Source: Myxococcales bacterium (lineage in GTDB: Bacteria > Myxococcota > Polyangia > HGW-17 > SLPX01). From it: 17,859 nt of DNA. The position numbers and the translations under genes were made by a program. This document shows positions 1 through 6,829 of the stretch, one piece after another. Every line of letters begins with the position of its first letter. Within the stretch, counting starts at the first letter, position 1. The notes under the pieces are model-generated. The model had not been told where the DNA came from, searched no databases, and saw only the letters and a list, made by a program, of their open reading frames with translations. The stretch is taken from NCBI GenBank assembly GCA_007131745.1, contig SLPX01000016.1:1-17859 (forward strand), written 5' to 3'.

Positions 1-645
1 TCCAAGGGCGGGGAGTTGGAGCCGGATGAAAAAGACATCATATTCAATGTCTTCGAATTCGGTGATATGACCGTTTCAGACGTGATGACCGGGGCCGAAG
101 ATGTTTTCGCGCTTTCCTTCAGCTTGCCCCTGTCTCGGATTGTCAACGAAGTTGTATCCAAAAAGTACTCTCGAGTTCCGGTATACAAGGGCAGGCGCGG
201 ACATATTGTCGGTGTGCTCTATGCAAAGGATCTCGTGGGGTTCGGGCAGGTTTTGGAGCTTTCGGGCAAATCCCTCAAATCGCTTCTCAGGCGGCCTTTC
301 TTTGTTCCCAAGACGACAAAGCTCTCCCGTCTTTTCAAGGAATTCAGGGACAGGAGAATACATATCGGAATCGTTGTCGACGAGTATGGCGAAATGGCCG
401 GTGTTGTTACAATGGAAGACCTTCTAAACGAGCTGTTTGGAGAGCTTTCACACGATGAAAATGAAGGTTCTTCACAACGGGAGTCAGTTGTAAGTAAAGC
501 GGCCGCTTTCGGCCTGAAAGAAGAATACGCGGCAGCAGCAGAAGGGGAACGAGAAGAAGAAAGAGAAGAAGAAGAAAAGAAGGAACAGCAGCAGGAAACA
601 GAACACAAAGGGTCCGGGGACGGGCAGGAGGAGAGCGAAGGATGA
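1..645 (+). CDS. CNNM/CBS-domain membrane protein (hemolysin C/CorC-like), 5'-truncated
   Basis: The reading frame is open to the left edge, so the real start and the membrane-embedded CNNM (DUF21) part lie outside the window; the TTG at 16 is not a convincing start. The visible part begins with the linker typical of the family (DEKDIIFNVFEFGDMTV followed by SDVMT), then a CBS pair: the first around SRVPVYKGRRGHIVGVLYAKDL, the second around HIGIVVDEYGEMAGVVTMEDLLNELFGE. CBS pairs bind adenosyl nucleotides and regulate transport in CNNM/CorC proteins linked to Mg2+ or Co2+ efflux and tolerance. The usual C-terminal CorC_HlyC domain is absent. It is replaced by a tail of about 50 residues, very rich in Glu, Lys and Gln, encoded by a purine-rich stretch around 535-600. 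The gene overlaps the next by ATGA (642-645), so the two are probably translationally coupled. Family assignment is firm; the transported ion is unknown. Confidence 0.88.
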   Translation, partial: SKGGELEPDEKDIIFNVFEFGDMTVSDVMTGAEDVFALSFSLPLSRIVNEVVSKKYSRVPVYKGRRGHIVGVLYAKDLVGFGQVLELSGKSLKSLLRRPFFVPKTTKLSRLFKEFRDRRIHIGIVVDEYGEMAGVVTMEDLLNELFGELSHDENEGSSQRESVVSKAAAFGLKEEYAAAAEGEREEEREEEEKKEQQQETEHKGSGDGQEESEG

Positions 646-1880
646 GCCCTGCAATTGTGATCTTGGTGGTAGCCTGCTGCATTCTGGTGGAGGGTTTTTT
701 CTCCGGTTCGGAAATCGCCGTGGTGTCCGCGGATCGGCTGGGCCTTCGAAATCTGGCAAACGGAGGAAACCGGGGGGCGCGGCTTGCGTTGAAAATGCTC
801 CAAGATCCGGGTAAGTTTTTGTCCACCACCTTGGTGGGAACCAACCTGGCTGTTGTCACGTCAACCGTGACTGTCACCCTGTATTTCTTGGATGTGCGTC
901 CTGACTATGCTGAACTATACGCTCTGGCAATTTTGTCTCCGTTGCTTCTTTTTTTCGGAGAGGTGATACCGAAGTCGCTTTTTCAGCAAAACGCTGACTA
1001 CCTTGCGACCCGGCTTGTTTATCCCCTGATCTTTTTCAGATGGTTGTTTTTTCCGATCCTGGTTTTGCTGAGCGGGGTTTCGGGGTTGGCAAGAAAGATT
1101 TTGAGAATAGAGGGGGACAAGACACCGGTGACCCGCGAGGAACTACAAACCATAATTGAAACGGTTGATTCACACCGGGAAGGCGAGATTACCGCGGGCG
1201 AGGCGGAGATGATATCCAAAGTGTTGGATGCCGATGACAGGGAAGCCGAAGATGCCATGCTGCCGCTGAGCGAAGTGTGTTCCGTTTCCGTGGATGAATC
1301 GGTCTATTCAGTAATACAACTCATCAGGGAAAAGAGGCATACCAGGATTCCCGTGTATGAAGGGCGTGTGGACAATATAGTCGGAATCGTGCAGGCATTT
1401 GACCTGATAGACGTGGATCCGGCCAGGCAAACCATACGATCCCTGATGCATCCTCCGAGGTTTATCCCCGAGAGTCAGCCTGTCTTGGATCTTGTGAAGT
1501 ATCTCAAGGAGGAAGACCTGAGGATGGTGGTTGTGGTAAACGAATACGGCGGAGCCGAGGGGGTTGTAACTTTGGAAGACGCCTTGGAGGAGATAGTCGG
1601 TGAGATCGATGATGAATACGATACCGACCTTTTCAAGATCAAGCCCGAGGGGACGGGACGTTACCGGGTGGAAGCCAGGATCACCGTGGAAAGGCTGAAC
1701 AAGAAACTGGGATTGAAGCTTCCTGAGGGCGAGGACTATGACACTCTTGCCGGCTTGGTGCTGGAGCGGCTTAGGCGAATGCCGGCCTCGGGAGTGCGCC
1801 TTTTAGTCGACGGGGTTGTCATCGAGGTGTTGGAAGTATCCGATAGGTCGATTGAAACCGTGAGAATAGAGATTCAGTGA
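642..1880 (+). CDS. CNNM/CBS/CorC_HlyC-domain transporter (hemolysin family), 412 aa
   Basis: This is a full-length member of the same family as the preceding gene. The N-terminal CNNM (DUF21) membrane domain spans about residues 1-150, with hydrophobic segments near 4-19, 65-82, 93-107 and 125-145 and the conserved GSEIA and FFGEVIPKS motifs. A CBS pair follows at about 205-322 (RIPVYEGRVDNIVGIVQAFDL, then VVVVNEYGGAEGVVTLEDALEEIVGEI), then a CorC_HlyC domain at about 335-412. The ATG at 642 overlaps the upstream stop, and the purine-rich GGAGGAGAG just upstream, inside the previous gene, can serve as ribosome-binding site. The family is associated with Mg2+/Co2+ efflux or homeostasis; 'hemolysin' is a historical label. 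Two adjacent paralogues, only one with the C-terminal domain, could form a heterodimer because CNNM proteins dimerise. That pairing is inference. Confidence 0.93.
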   Translation: MSPAIVILVVACCILVEGFFSGSEIAVVSADRLGLRNLANGGNRGARLALKMLQDPGKFLSTTLVGTNLAVVTSTVTVTLYFLDVRPDYAELYALAILSPLLLFFGEVIPKSLFQQNADYLATRLVYPLIFFRWLFFPILVLLSGVSGLARKILRIEGDKTPVTREELQTIIETVDSHREGEITAGEAEMISKVLDADDREAEDAMLPLSEVCSVSVDESVYSVIQLIREKRHTRIPVYEGRVDNIVGIVQAFDLIDVDPARQTIRSLMHPPRFIPESQPVLDLVKYLKEEDLRMVVVVNEYGGAEGVVTLEDALEEIVGEIDDEYDTDLFKIKPEGTGRYRVEARITVERLNKKLGLKLPEGEDYDTLAGLVLERLRRMPASGVRLLVDGVVIEVLEVSDRSIETVRIEIQ

Positions 1881-1958
1881 TGCTGAACGCAAGCTTGACC
1901 GTTGTTCGAACGCTCATCTATTATGACCGGGTTTTACAGCCGAGTTTACGGCGGTAGC

Positions 1959-1972
1959 TCAAAAGCTTTTGA
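1959..1972. repeat. 14-base perfect palindrome
   Basis: TCAAAAGCTTTTGA is a perfect palindrome in the gap after the CNNM/CBS pair, 16 bases before the terminator-like hairpin. It could be part of transcription termination or a dimeric regulator site. The sequence alone does not decide. Confidence 0.4.
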
Positions 1973-1974
1973 TT

Positions 1975-2003
1975 CTTCCTCTTAAGAGTGGGAAGGTTTT
2001 TTT
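1975..2003 (+). terminator. Terminator-like hairpin after the CNNM/CBS operon
   Basis: CTTCC (1975-1979) pairs with GGAAG (1991-1995), with further pairing TC/GA inside and a small bulge. It is followed directly by GTTTTTTT (1996-2003). The stem is short, but the run of seven T in the right place, 95 bases after the stop of the second CNNM/CBS gene, supports an intrinsic terminator. Confidence 0.5.
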
Positions 2004-2013
2004 CCGAAAGTAT

Positions 2014-2038
2014 TTCGCTTGCGCCTTCGGCGCTGCGA
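2014..2038. repeat. GC-rich hairpin just upstream of the small lipoprotein gene
   Basis: GCGCC (2021-2025), loop TTC, GGCGC (2029-2033) is a perfect stem, with outer TTCG/CGAA (2014-2017 and 2035-2038) pairing around it. It ends only about 6 bases before the GGAGG ribosome-binding site of the gene starting at 2055, so it would sit in the 5' leader if transcription starts upstream. It could affect mRNA stability or be an interspersed palindrome. Confidence 0.4.
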
Positions 2039-2054
2039 AAACCGGAGGCGCAAT

Positions 2055-2699
2055 ATGAAATTCTTAGCCGACACATTCATTTTTTCGGCGGTGCTGTTTA
2101 TTGTTGGTTGTTCCGCCGCGACGGTCAAGAATCCTGGAACCGATACTCTATCGGCTTACCTGCGGGCGGTTGAAGCGGATGACCCTGATGCTGCTTATTC
2201 ATTGATGGGGGAGGAGTACAAGAAGAAGGTTTCAAGAGAAGAGTATGGGAAACGGTGGAAGGCCTACCGTGAGGAAATGCTGGAACACGTGGGCATTGCA
2301 AGGGAATCCATGCAAGATGACGAGAAATTATCTGTCGAGGCCCGGCTGAGATTCAAGACAGGACGGAAAACGGATCTCGTATGGGATCAGGGAAAAAGCG
2401 AGTGGAGGATGAAGGGTGGTGACGGGACGGATTTTGCCGGCGCGGGTCCCAAGAGCGCCGTCCTTGCGCTGATAAGAGCTGTAGAACAAAAGGATTTCAA
2501 TACGTTTTTGAATCTACTGAGCAGCAAGCGCCGCAAGGCGCTTCTGCAGGCCATTTTTGATAGATTGGAGCGATTGAAAGCGAACCTGGACCGGCCCGTG
2601 GAACAGCGTGGAAAAAGGGTCAGGTTTCAATACGATTCCCGGCATTACATAGATTTTGTCGAGGAAGACGGCCAGTGGAAAATCCACGACTTCAACTAG
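2055..2699 (+). CDS. Small lipoprotein with two NTF2-like/DUF4878-like halves, 214 aa
   Basis: The start is ATG 2055, because GGAGG (2044-2048) sits six bases upstream and the product then begins with a clean type II signal peptide: MKFLA, hydrophobic TFIFSAVLFI, lipobox IVGC with Cys19. The in-frame ATG at 2019 would add twelve Arg-rich residues that spoil the signal. The mature protein has two similar stretches, LSAYLRAVEADDPDAAYSLM (about residues 30-49) and LALIRAVEQKDFNTFLNLLS (about 134-153). Each is followed by a charged helix and ends with an aromatic DGQWKIHDF-type strand. That pattern is typical of NTF2-like/DUF4878 domains, a guess made from pattern rather than a clear family signature. 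It probably sits in the outer membrane facing the periplasm, since Ser at +2 has no inner-membrane retention signal by the enterobacterial rule. The function is unknown. It stands alone between two hairpins. Confidence 0.82.
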   Translation: MKFLADTFIFSAVLFIVGCSAATVKNPGTDTLSAYLRAVEADDPDAAYSLMGEEYKKKVSREEYGKRWKAYREEMLEHVGIARESMQDDEKLSVEARLRFKTGRKTDLVWDQGKSEWRMKGGDGTDFAGAGPKSAVLALIRAVEQKDFNTFLNLLSSKRRKALLQAIFDRLERLKANLDRPVEQRGKRVRFQYDSRHYIDFVEEDGQWKIHDFN

Positions 2700-2714
2700 T
2701 TTCGAGGTATGGGC

Positions 2715-2734
2715 TGCAATTAGTTGTAATTGCA
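2715..2734. repeat. AT-rich inverted repeat after the lipoprotein gene
   Basis: TGCAATTA (2715-2722), loop GTTG, TAATTGCA (2727-2734) is a perfect 8-base stem starting 15 bases after the lipoprotein stop. It lacks a T run on the + strand, so it is a poor intrinsic terminator. It might be a protein-binding site for tsaE control or an mRNA 3'-end structure. Confidence 0.4.
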
Positions 2735-2783
2735 TGCAAAAAAGATGATGGAGCCACTGCTGCTCATATCAGTCATTGCATGC
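2729..2783. repeat. Two copies of ATTGCATGC upstream of tsaE
   Basis: The nonamer ATTGCATGC occurs at 2729-2737 and 2775-2783, 46 bases apart, and a related CATGCATG overlaps the tsaE start at 2813-2820. The spacing is roughly four helical turns. It could be chance, or a pair of operator half-sites. Confidence 0.25.
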
Positions 2784-2814
2784 GCCACCGCGATAGTCAG
2801 AAAAAGTTTGTTCC

Positions 2815-3300
2815 ATGCATGAAATGATCTGCCGCAAAGAAACGGAAACCAGGAGGATGGCTTTTTTTCTGGGCGAGGTAGTCCGCCCGGGTGATGTTGT
2901 TGCATTGATCGGAGACCTCGGCGCGGGAAAGACTGTTTTTGCCCAGGGCCTGGCGCTCGGTCTCGGCGTTGGTGAAAAGGATTACGTTTGCAGTCCTACT
3001 TTTACCCTGATCAATGAATATCAGGGCAGGATTCCTTTCTATCATATCGATTTGTACAGGATAGGAGATGAAGACGAATTGTACGAATTGGGGTTGGATG
3101 AATACCTTGCGGGAAATGGTGTGGCAGCGGTGGAATGGTTTGACAAGTTCGAGGCTTTCATGCCCCCTAATATTCTTAGAGTAAATGTGGACTACATGGA
3201 AAACAGAGGTTTCTCAGCTCGCAGGATTCGCGTAACACCCGGAGACCGGTCCGCCACGGTTCTAGCCGAACGGTGGATTAAAAGGATGGAGCATGGGTGA
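2815..3300 (+). CDS. tsaE: tRNA threonylcarbamoyladenosine biosynthesis ATPase TsaE, 161 aa
   Basis: TsaE is the P-loop ATPase that works with TsaB and TsaD to transfer the threonylcarbamoyl group to A37 of ANN-decoding tRNAs (t6A) in the cytoplasm. The family signature is complete: Walker A GDLGAGKT (33-40), the TsaE motif SPTFTLINEY (60-69) and the Walker-B-like strand FYHIDLYR (75-82). These are followed by the helical ELGLDEYL stretch (91-98) and AAVEWFDKF (104-112). Length matches the family (about 150-160). The start is ATG 2815; an in-frame stop at 2794-2796 excludes anything longer, and ATG 2824 is the only alternative. No strong ribosome-binding site is visible. Its usual partners TsaB and TsaD are not adjacent. 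Identification is firm. Confidence 0.95.
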   Translation: MHEMICRKETETRRMAFFLGEVVRPGDVVALIGDLGAGKTVFAQGLALGLGVGEKDYVCSPTFTLINEYQGRIPFYHIDLYRIGDEDELYELGLDEYLAGNGVAAVEWFDKFEAFMPPNILRVNVDYMENRGFSARRIRVTPGDRSATVLAERWIKRMEHG

Positions 3301-3340
3301 TCGTAGGTTGGTTTATGGGTTTGGTTTCGCATGGAGCCTA

Positions 3341-3369
3341 TTGAAATAATTTTGTTTTCCTTTTACTCT
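3341..3369 (+). promoter_or_regulatory. Possible sigma-70-type promoter for the channel gene
   Basis: TTGAAA (3341-3346) and TACTCT (3364-3369) are separated by exactly 17 bases in the gap between tsaE and the channel gene. The -35 matches the consensus at 5 of 6 positions and the -10 at 4 of 6. This is a pattern match only. Confidence 0.3.
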
Positions 3370-3427
3370 TCCTCGCCATGATTGGTTACGGTGGTTGCAT
3401 GGGCTCGAAAGGAAAGATTTTAGTGGA

Positions 3428-4960
3428 ATGGATTTTTTGAACAAGCTTTGGGCAGCTTTGGATCCCGTTTTGCCCGGCCTCGTTGCGGCCGCGATATTTC
3501 TCGCAGTCATCAGTATCGCCAGGTTCAAATTCAGGGGCGACAGCTTGGGAGGGAGGCTGAAGAATCCTGCAAGGATTTTTTTCTTGTATATCGTGCTTTT
3601 CGCGCTCGCCCTCCTTGCAAAAATTTATTGGCCCGCGGTGTACAAGTTCTTGTACCTGCTGTCGCTGTTCATATTATCGCTGGCCATAGTGGTGTCGATT
3701 TCGGTCGTGGTTTTCGATATTTTTCTGGGGCGTTACAGGAAAGTTTCCGTGCCCGCGATTCTTCGCGACATCATTATCATATTTGTGTATAGCCTGCTGG
3801 TGATCGTAGTGTTGGGGCAGGCCGGTGTGAATGTTACTTCCATAGTGGCGACATCCGCGGTGTTGACCGCGGTCATCGGTTTCGCGCTGCAGGATTTGCT
3901 TTCCAGTCTGCTCAGTGGCTTGGCCATACAGTTGGAAAAGCCTTTTAAGGTTGGTCACTGGGTTCAATTCGACGAGCAGGTGGGAAAGATCATGGAGTTG
4001 AACTGGCGGTCTACGAAGATTCAGACGTTGCACCGGGATATCGTTATCATACCCAACAACCTGATTACGCGTTCAGCAGTGATCAACTTCAGTGTGCCGA
4101 CCCGAGTGCACCGGAGAAAAATAACGATTGGAATGCGTTACGAGGCTCCGCCGAATTATGTCCGGGCGTCGATCATGAGAGCGCTCGACGGGGTGGACGG
4201 AGTGCTCAAGGATCCGGCACCGTTTATCGGCCTGGAGAGTTACGATGCATATTCAATCTTGTATAAAATCTATTTTTTTATCGAGGATTTCAAGAGAAAG
4301 GAAATCATTGCAAGTGATGTAAGAACCCGTATGTGGTACCAGTTCAGGCGCGACGGATTGTCCATACCGTTTCCGATCCGGGATTTGAACGTCCGAAATA
4401 TTCCGATGAATGAAAAGGAAATGGCTGTGGAAGAGAAGAGGAGTGAAATACGAGCGGTCCTTGACAGAGTCCCGTTTCTGGAGCCGTTGTCCTCCGAGGA
4501 ATTGGATACATTGACCGAAGAGGTAACGAGCGAGTTTTACGCTGAGGGAGAACCGGTTATCCGGCAGGGAGAAGACGGTTCGTGTTTTTATATAGTGGGT
4601 TCCGGTGAAGTGGAAGTCATGGTGTCCTCGGAACCGGGTGGTGCAAATAAGAGAGTGGGAGTTTTAGGCAGGTATGATTATTTCGGCGAACACTCTCTGA
4701 TGACCGGGGAAAGACGCTCGGCTACCATCATGGCTGCAAAAGACACGGAACTCTATGTTATCGACAAGCAGGCGTTCAGTAAGATAATATCCGCAAACGA
4801 GAACTTGATTGAAGCCATTGGAAGAAACCTGGCCAAAAGGCGGAAGATGCGGGAGGTGTCCGAGGGTGTTTCGCAGGATGACGTCAAGGATACAGTGCAG
4901 GAAGATCACAAATCATTGATTTCGAAGATAAAGAAATTTTTCAGCTTTGAAGCGCAGTGA
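3428..4960 (+). CDS. MscS-family channel with C-terminal cyclic-nucleotide-binding domain, 510 aa
   Basis: This is an inner-membrane channel of the small-conductance mechanosensitive family. Hydrophobic helices lie near residues 15-32, 49-66, 72-100 and 112-131. The pore-lining helix and its continuation (about 135-180) contain AVIGFALQDLLSSLLSGLAI followed by LEKPFKVGHWV, the MscS hallmark. The soluble MscS beta domain and vestibule follow, to about 325. The last third holds a cNMP-binding domain (about 350-465). Its phosphate-binding cassette reads FGEHSLMTGERRSATI (419-434), with the Glu (421) and Arg (430) expected for cAMP/cGMP contact. Such fusions are known as bCNG channels; many are gated by cyclic nucleotide and little by tension. 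I chose ATG 3428, with AGGA some 14 bases upstream, over TTG 3395, which adds eleven residues without a better site. It has its own promoter-like site and runs 23 bases short of the lipid-transport permease, so the two may be cotranscribed. Confidence 0.93.
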   Translation: MDFLNKLWAALDPVLPGLVAAAIFLAVISIARFKFRGDSLGGRLKNPARIFFLYIVLFALALLAKIYWPAVYKFLYLLSLFILSLAIVVSISVVVFDIFLGRYRKVSVPAILRDIIIIFVYSLLVIVVLGQAGVNVTSIVATSAVLTAVIGFALQDLLSSLLSGLAIQLEKPFKVGHWVQFDEQVGKIMELNWRSTKIQTLHRDIVIIPNNLITRSAVINFSVPTRVHRRKITIGMRYEAPPNYVRASIMRALDGVDGVLKDPAPFIGLESYDAYSILYKIYFFIEDFKRKEIIASDVRTRMWYQFRRDGLSIPFPIRDLNVRNIPMNEKEMAVEEKRSEIRAVLDRVPFLEPLSSEELDTLTEEVTSEFYAEGEPVIRQGEDGSCFYIVGSGEVEVMVSSEPGGANKRVGVLGRYDYFGEHSLMTGERRSATIMAAKDTELYVIDKQAFSKIISANENLIEAIGRNLAKRRKMREVSEGVSQDDVKDTVQEDHKSLISKIKKFFSFEAQ

Positions 4961-4983
4961 TGTTTAATTCTTAACGGTTGCAG

Positions 4984-5808
4984 ATGAGTGATTCGGCAGA
5001 AAAAATTGATGAGAAACCCGGGAAGCTGGTCAGGTTATCGGACTACATCCTGTCTTCACCCATGGGCCTGTTGGAGGAAATCGGCAACACGGTGATCATG
5101 TTGGGCCGGGCGATGTTTTGGCTTGTGAGAAGACCGTTTCGATGGAGAGAATACTTGCGTGCGTTGGAGATGGTTGGGGTGGATTCCCTGGGAATTGTGG
5201 TACTGGTAGGGGTGTTCGTGGGAGCGGCTTTCAGTTTGCAGACCGTGTCGGTGTTTCGGATGATACAGGCCGAGGGACTGATCGGATCCACTGTAGCCAT
5301 AGCTCTTTGCCGTGAACTGGCGCCGGTTTTGGCCGCGGTTATGCTCACTGCCCGGGCGGTTTCAGCCATGGCCACGGAACTCGGATCCATGCGGATAACC
5401 GAGCAGATCGATGCTTTGCACACCATGTCGGTAAACCCCATCCAGTACCTGGTTTGTCCCCGTATTGTGGCCTCGGTGATTATGCTTCCTCTTTTGACCT
5501 TGGTCTTTGCCTTCGTGGGTATTGTGGGAGCATACGTGGTGGCGGTTGTTCTAATGCACGTGGACGCGGGCAGTTTTATTTCCAATATAGAGTGGTACCT
5601 GGACGCGGAAGACATTGTACAGGGCCTGGTGAAGGCCGCGGTGTTCGGCCTCGCGGTAAGCAGTATCGGTTGCTACCAAGGGTACAACGCCAAGGGCGGA
5701 GCTCAGGGAGTTGGTATCGCAACCACCAAGGCCGTTGTTCAATCGTGCGTTTCCATCCTGGTTCTGGATTATTTTGTCACGGATATACTGTTTGTGGTAG
5801 AAAACTGA
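4984..5808 (+). CDS. mlaE: MlaE-family ABC permease (MCE lipid transport system), 274 aa
   Basis: This is the inner-membrane permease of an MCE-type ABC transporter that moves phospholipid or other lipid between inner and outer membrane. After a short cytoplasmic N-terminus there are about five membrane segments (roughly 67-90, 105-128, 158-192, 208-240 and 252-272 with gaps). The family motif is clear: ALCRELAPVLAAVMLTARA (107-125), then SAMATELGSMRITEQIDAL (127-145), and the YLVCPRIVA stretch (155-163). Length fits MlaE (about 260). ATG 4984 is used; the TTG at 4978 adds only two residues. It lies 23 bases after the channel gene, with an ATP-binding gene and an MCE gene following. The gene symbol is given by homology; orthology to E. 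coli mlaE is not proven. Confidence 0.92.
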   Translation: MSDSAEKIDEKPGKLVRLSDYILSSPMGLLEEIGNTVIMLGRAMFWLVRRPFRWREYLRALEMVGVDSLGIVVLVGVFVGAAFSLQTVSVFRMIQAEGLIGSTVAIALCRELAPVLAAVMLTARAVSAMATELGSMRITEQIDALHTMSVNPIQYLVCPRIVASVIMLPLLTLVFAFVGIVGAYVVAVVLMHVDAGSFISNIEWYLDAEDIVQGLVKAAVFGLAVSSIGCYQGYNAKGGAQGVGIATTKAVVQSCVSILVLDYFVTDILFVVEN

Positions 5809-5953
5809 GAGGTTCAGCGCCGAACGGAAACCGTGCCTCCGTTGTTCTGCCGAATACTCAGGTGCTTTTCACGGCGCGCATGCATGGTGCTTGGTGCGGT
5901 TTGCGCTCCGGTTTCAACCTGCCGGATGTTTCGTGATCTTTGGTGATTGTAAG

Positions 5954-6829
5954 ATGGTATCATTACGAAAAAAACGAACACCGAATAAAAGCGGGTCCGC
6001 CGGAGGCGGGGTGGATGGATTTCAAGGAGATGTGAACGACAAATACCAGATCCGGGTGAGAGGCTTGAAAAAGAGTTTCGGTCCGCACAATGTTCTGAGG
6101 GGAGTGGACTTGGACATTGAACGGCACAAGATCAATATAATTATCGGCGGGTCGGGTCAGGGAAAATCCGTTTTTCTCAAACACATGATTGGATTGTTGA
6201 AACCTGATGAGGGGAGAATTTGGGTGGACGGAGTGGATATCGTGCCGCTCAAGGATCACCAGTTGAACGAGGTGAGGCGGAAGTTTGGGATGTTGTTTCA
6301 ATACGCTGCTCTGTTTGATTCGATGACGGTCGAGGAAAACGTTGCGTTTCCCTTGAAAGAACACACGAATAAGGGCAAAAAGGAGATAAAGGAGATCGTT
6401 GTCTCGAAGCTTCAAGCGCTCGGTTTGTACAACATAGAGAAGAAGCTTCCTTCCGAGCTTTCGGGCGGGATGAGGAAGCGGGTCGGTTTGGCGCGTGCGA
6501 TTGTCCTGGAACCGGAGATTATTATTTATGACGAGCCGACCACCGGGTTGGACCCTGTGGCCACGAAAAACGTTGATGACATGATTGCCGATATTTCGAA
6601 TCGACTTGGGGTTACCTCGGTTGTGATAAGCCACGATATGGCATCCACCTTTCGTATCGGCGACAAGATTGCCATGCTGGATGGAGGAAGAATAGTGGCT
6701 GATGGAACGTCCGAAGAGATACGCAACCTTGATGTCGGGGTTTTACAGGAATTTCTTGAAACCGCGGGCGTTCAAGCAAAAGCGTCGAGGAGAGTTTCCG
6801 CGCCGGTAGACGAGGCTGCATTGAGATGA
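5954..6829 (+). CDS. mlaF: MlaF-like ABC transporter ATP-binding protein, 291 aa
   Basis: This is the cytoplasmic ATPase that powers the MlaE-like permease. All motifs are present: Walker A GGSGQGKS (65-72), Q-loop Gln116 in LFQYAALFDSMTVEENV, signature LSGGMRKRVGLARA (169-182), Walker B IIIYDEPTTGLDP (189-201) and H-loop SHDM (226-229). The FQYAALFDSMTVEENVAFPL pattern is specific to the MlaF/Mkl branch. ATG 5954 gives a low-complexity leader of about 30 residues before the first beta strand. Alternatives in frame are TTG 5891 (longer, no domain) and GTG 6032, whose AAGGAG is only two bases upstream, too close. The 145-base gap to the permease is unusual for a tightly coupled operon. The gene overlaps the MCE gene by ATGA. 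The C-terminus (about 265-291) is a helix plus a basic tail. Confidence 0.93.
   Translation: MVSLRKKRTPNKSGSAGGGVDGFQGDVNDKYQIRVRGLKKSFGPHNVLRGVDLDIERHKINIIIGGSGQGKSVFLKHMIGLLKPDEGRIWVDGVDIVPLKDHQLNEVRRKFGMLFQYAALFDSMTVEENVAFPLKEHTNKGKKEIKEIVVSKLQALGLYNIEKKLPSELSGGMRKRVGLARAIVLEPEIIIYDEPTTGLDPVATKNVDDMIADISNRLGVTSVVISHDMASTFRIGDKIAMLDGGRIVADGTSEEIRNLDVGVLQEFLETAGVQAKASRRVSAPVDEAALR

Noticed and set aside
1881..2054. A small RNA or riboswitch in the hairpin-rich gap
   Set aside because: The palindromes are short and separate, and I recognise no known riboswitch core; a terminator plus leader hairpin explains them.
3395..3427. TTG start for the channel gene
   Set aside because: It adds eleven residues (MHGLERKDFSG) with no better ribosome-binding site; the ATG at 3428 leads straight into the first membrane helix.
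5891..5953. TTG start extending the MlaF-like ATPase by 21 residues
   Set aside because: The added residues belong to no part of the ABC domain and no ribosome-binding site is evident. ATG 5954 is kept, though the true start stays uncertain.
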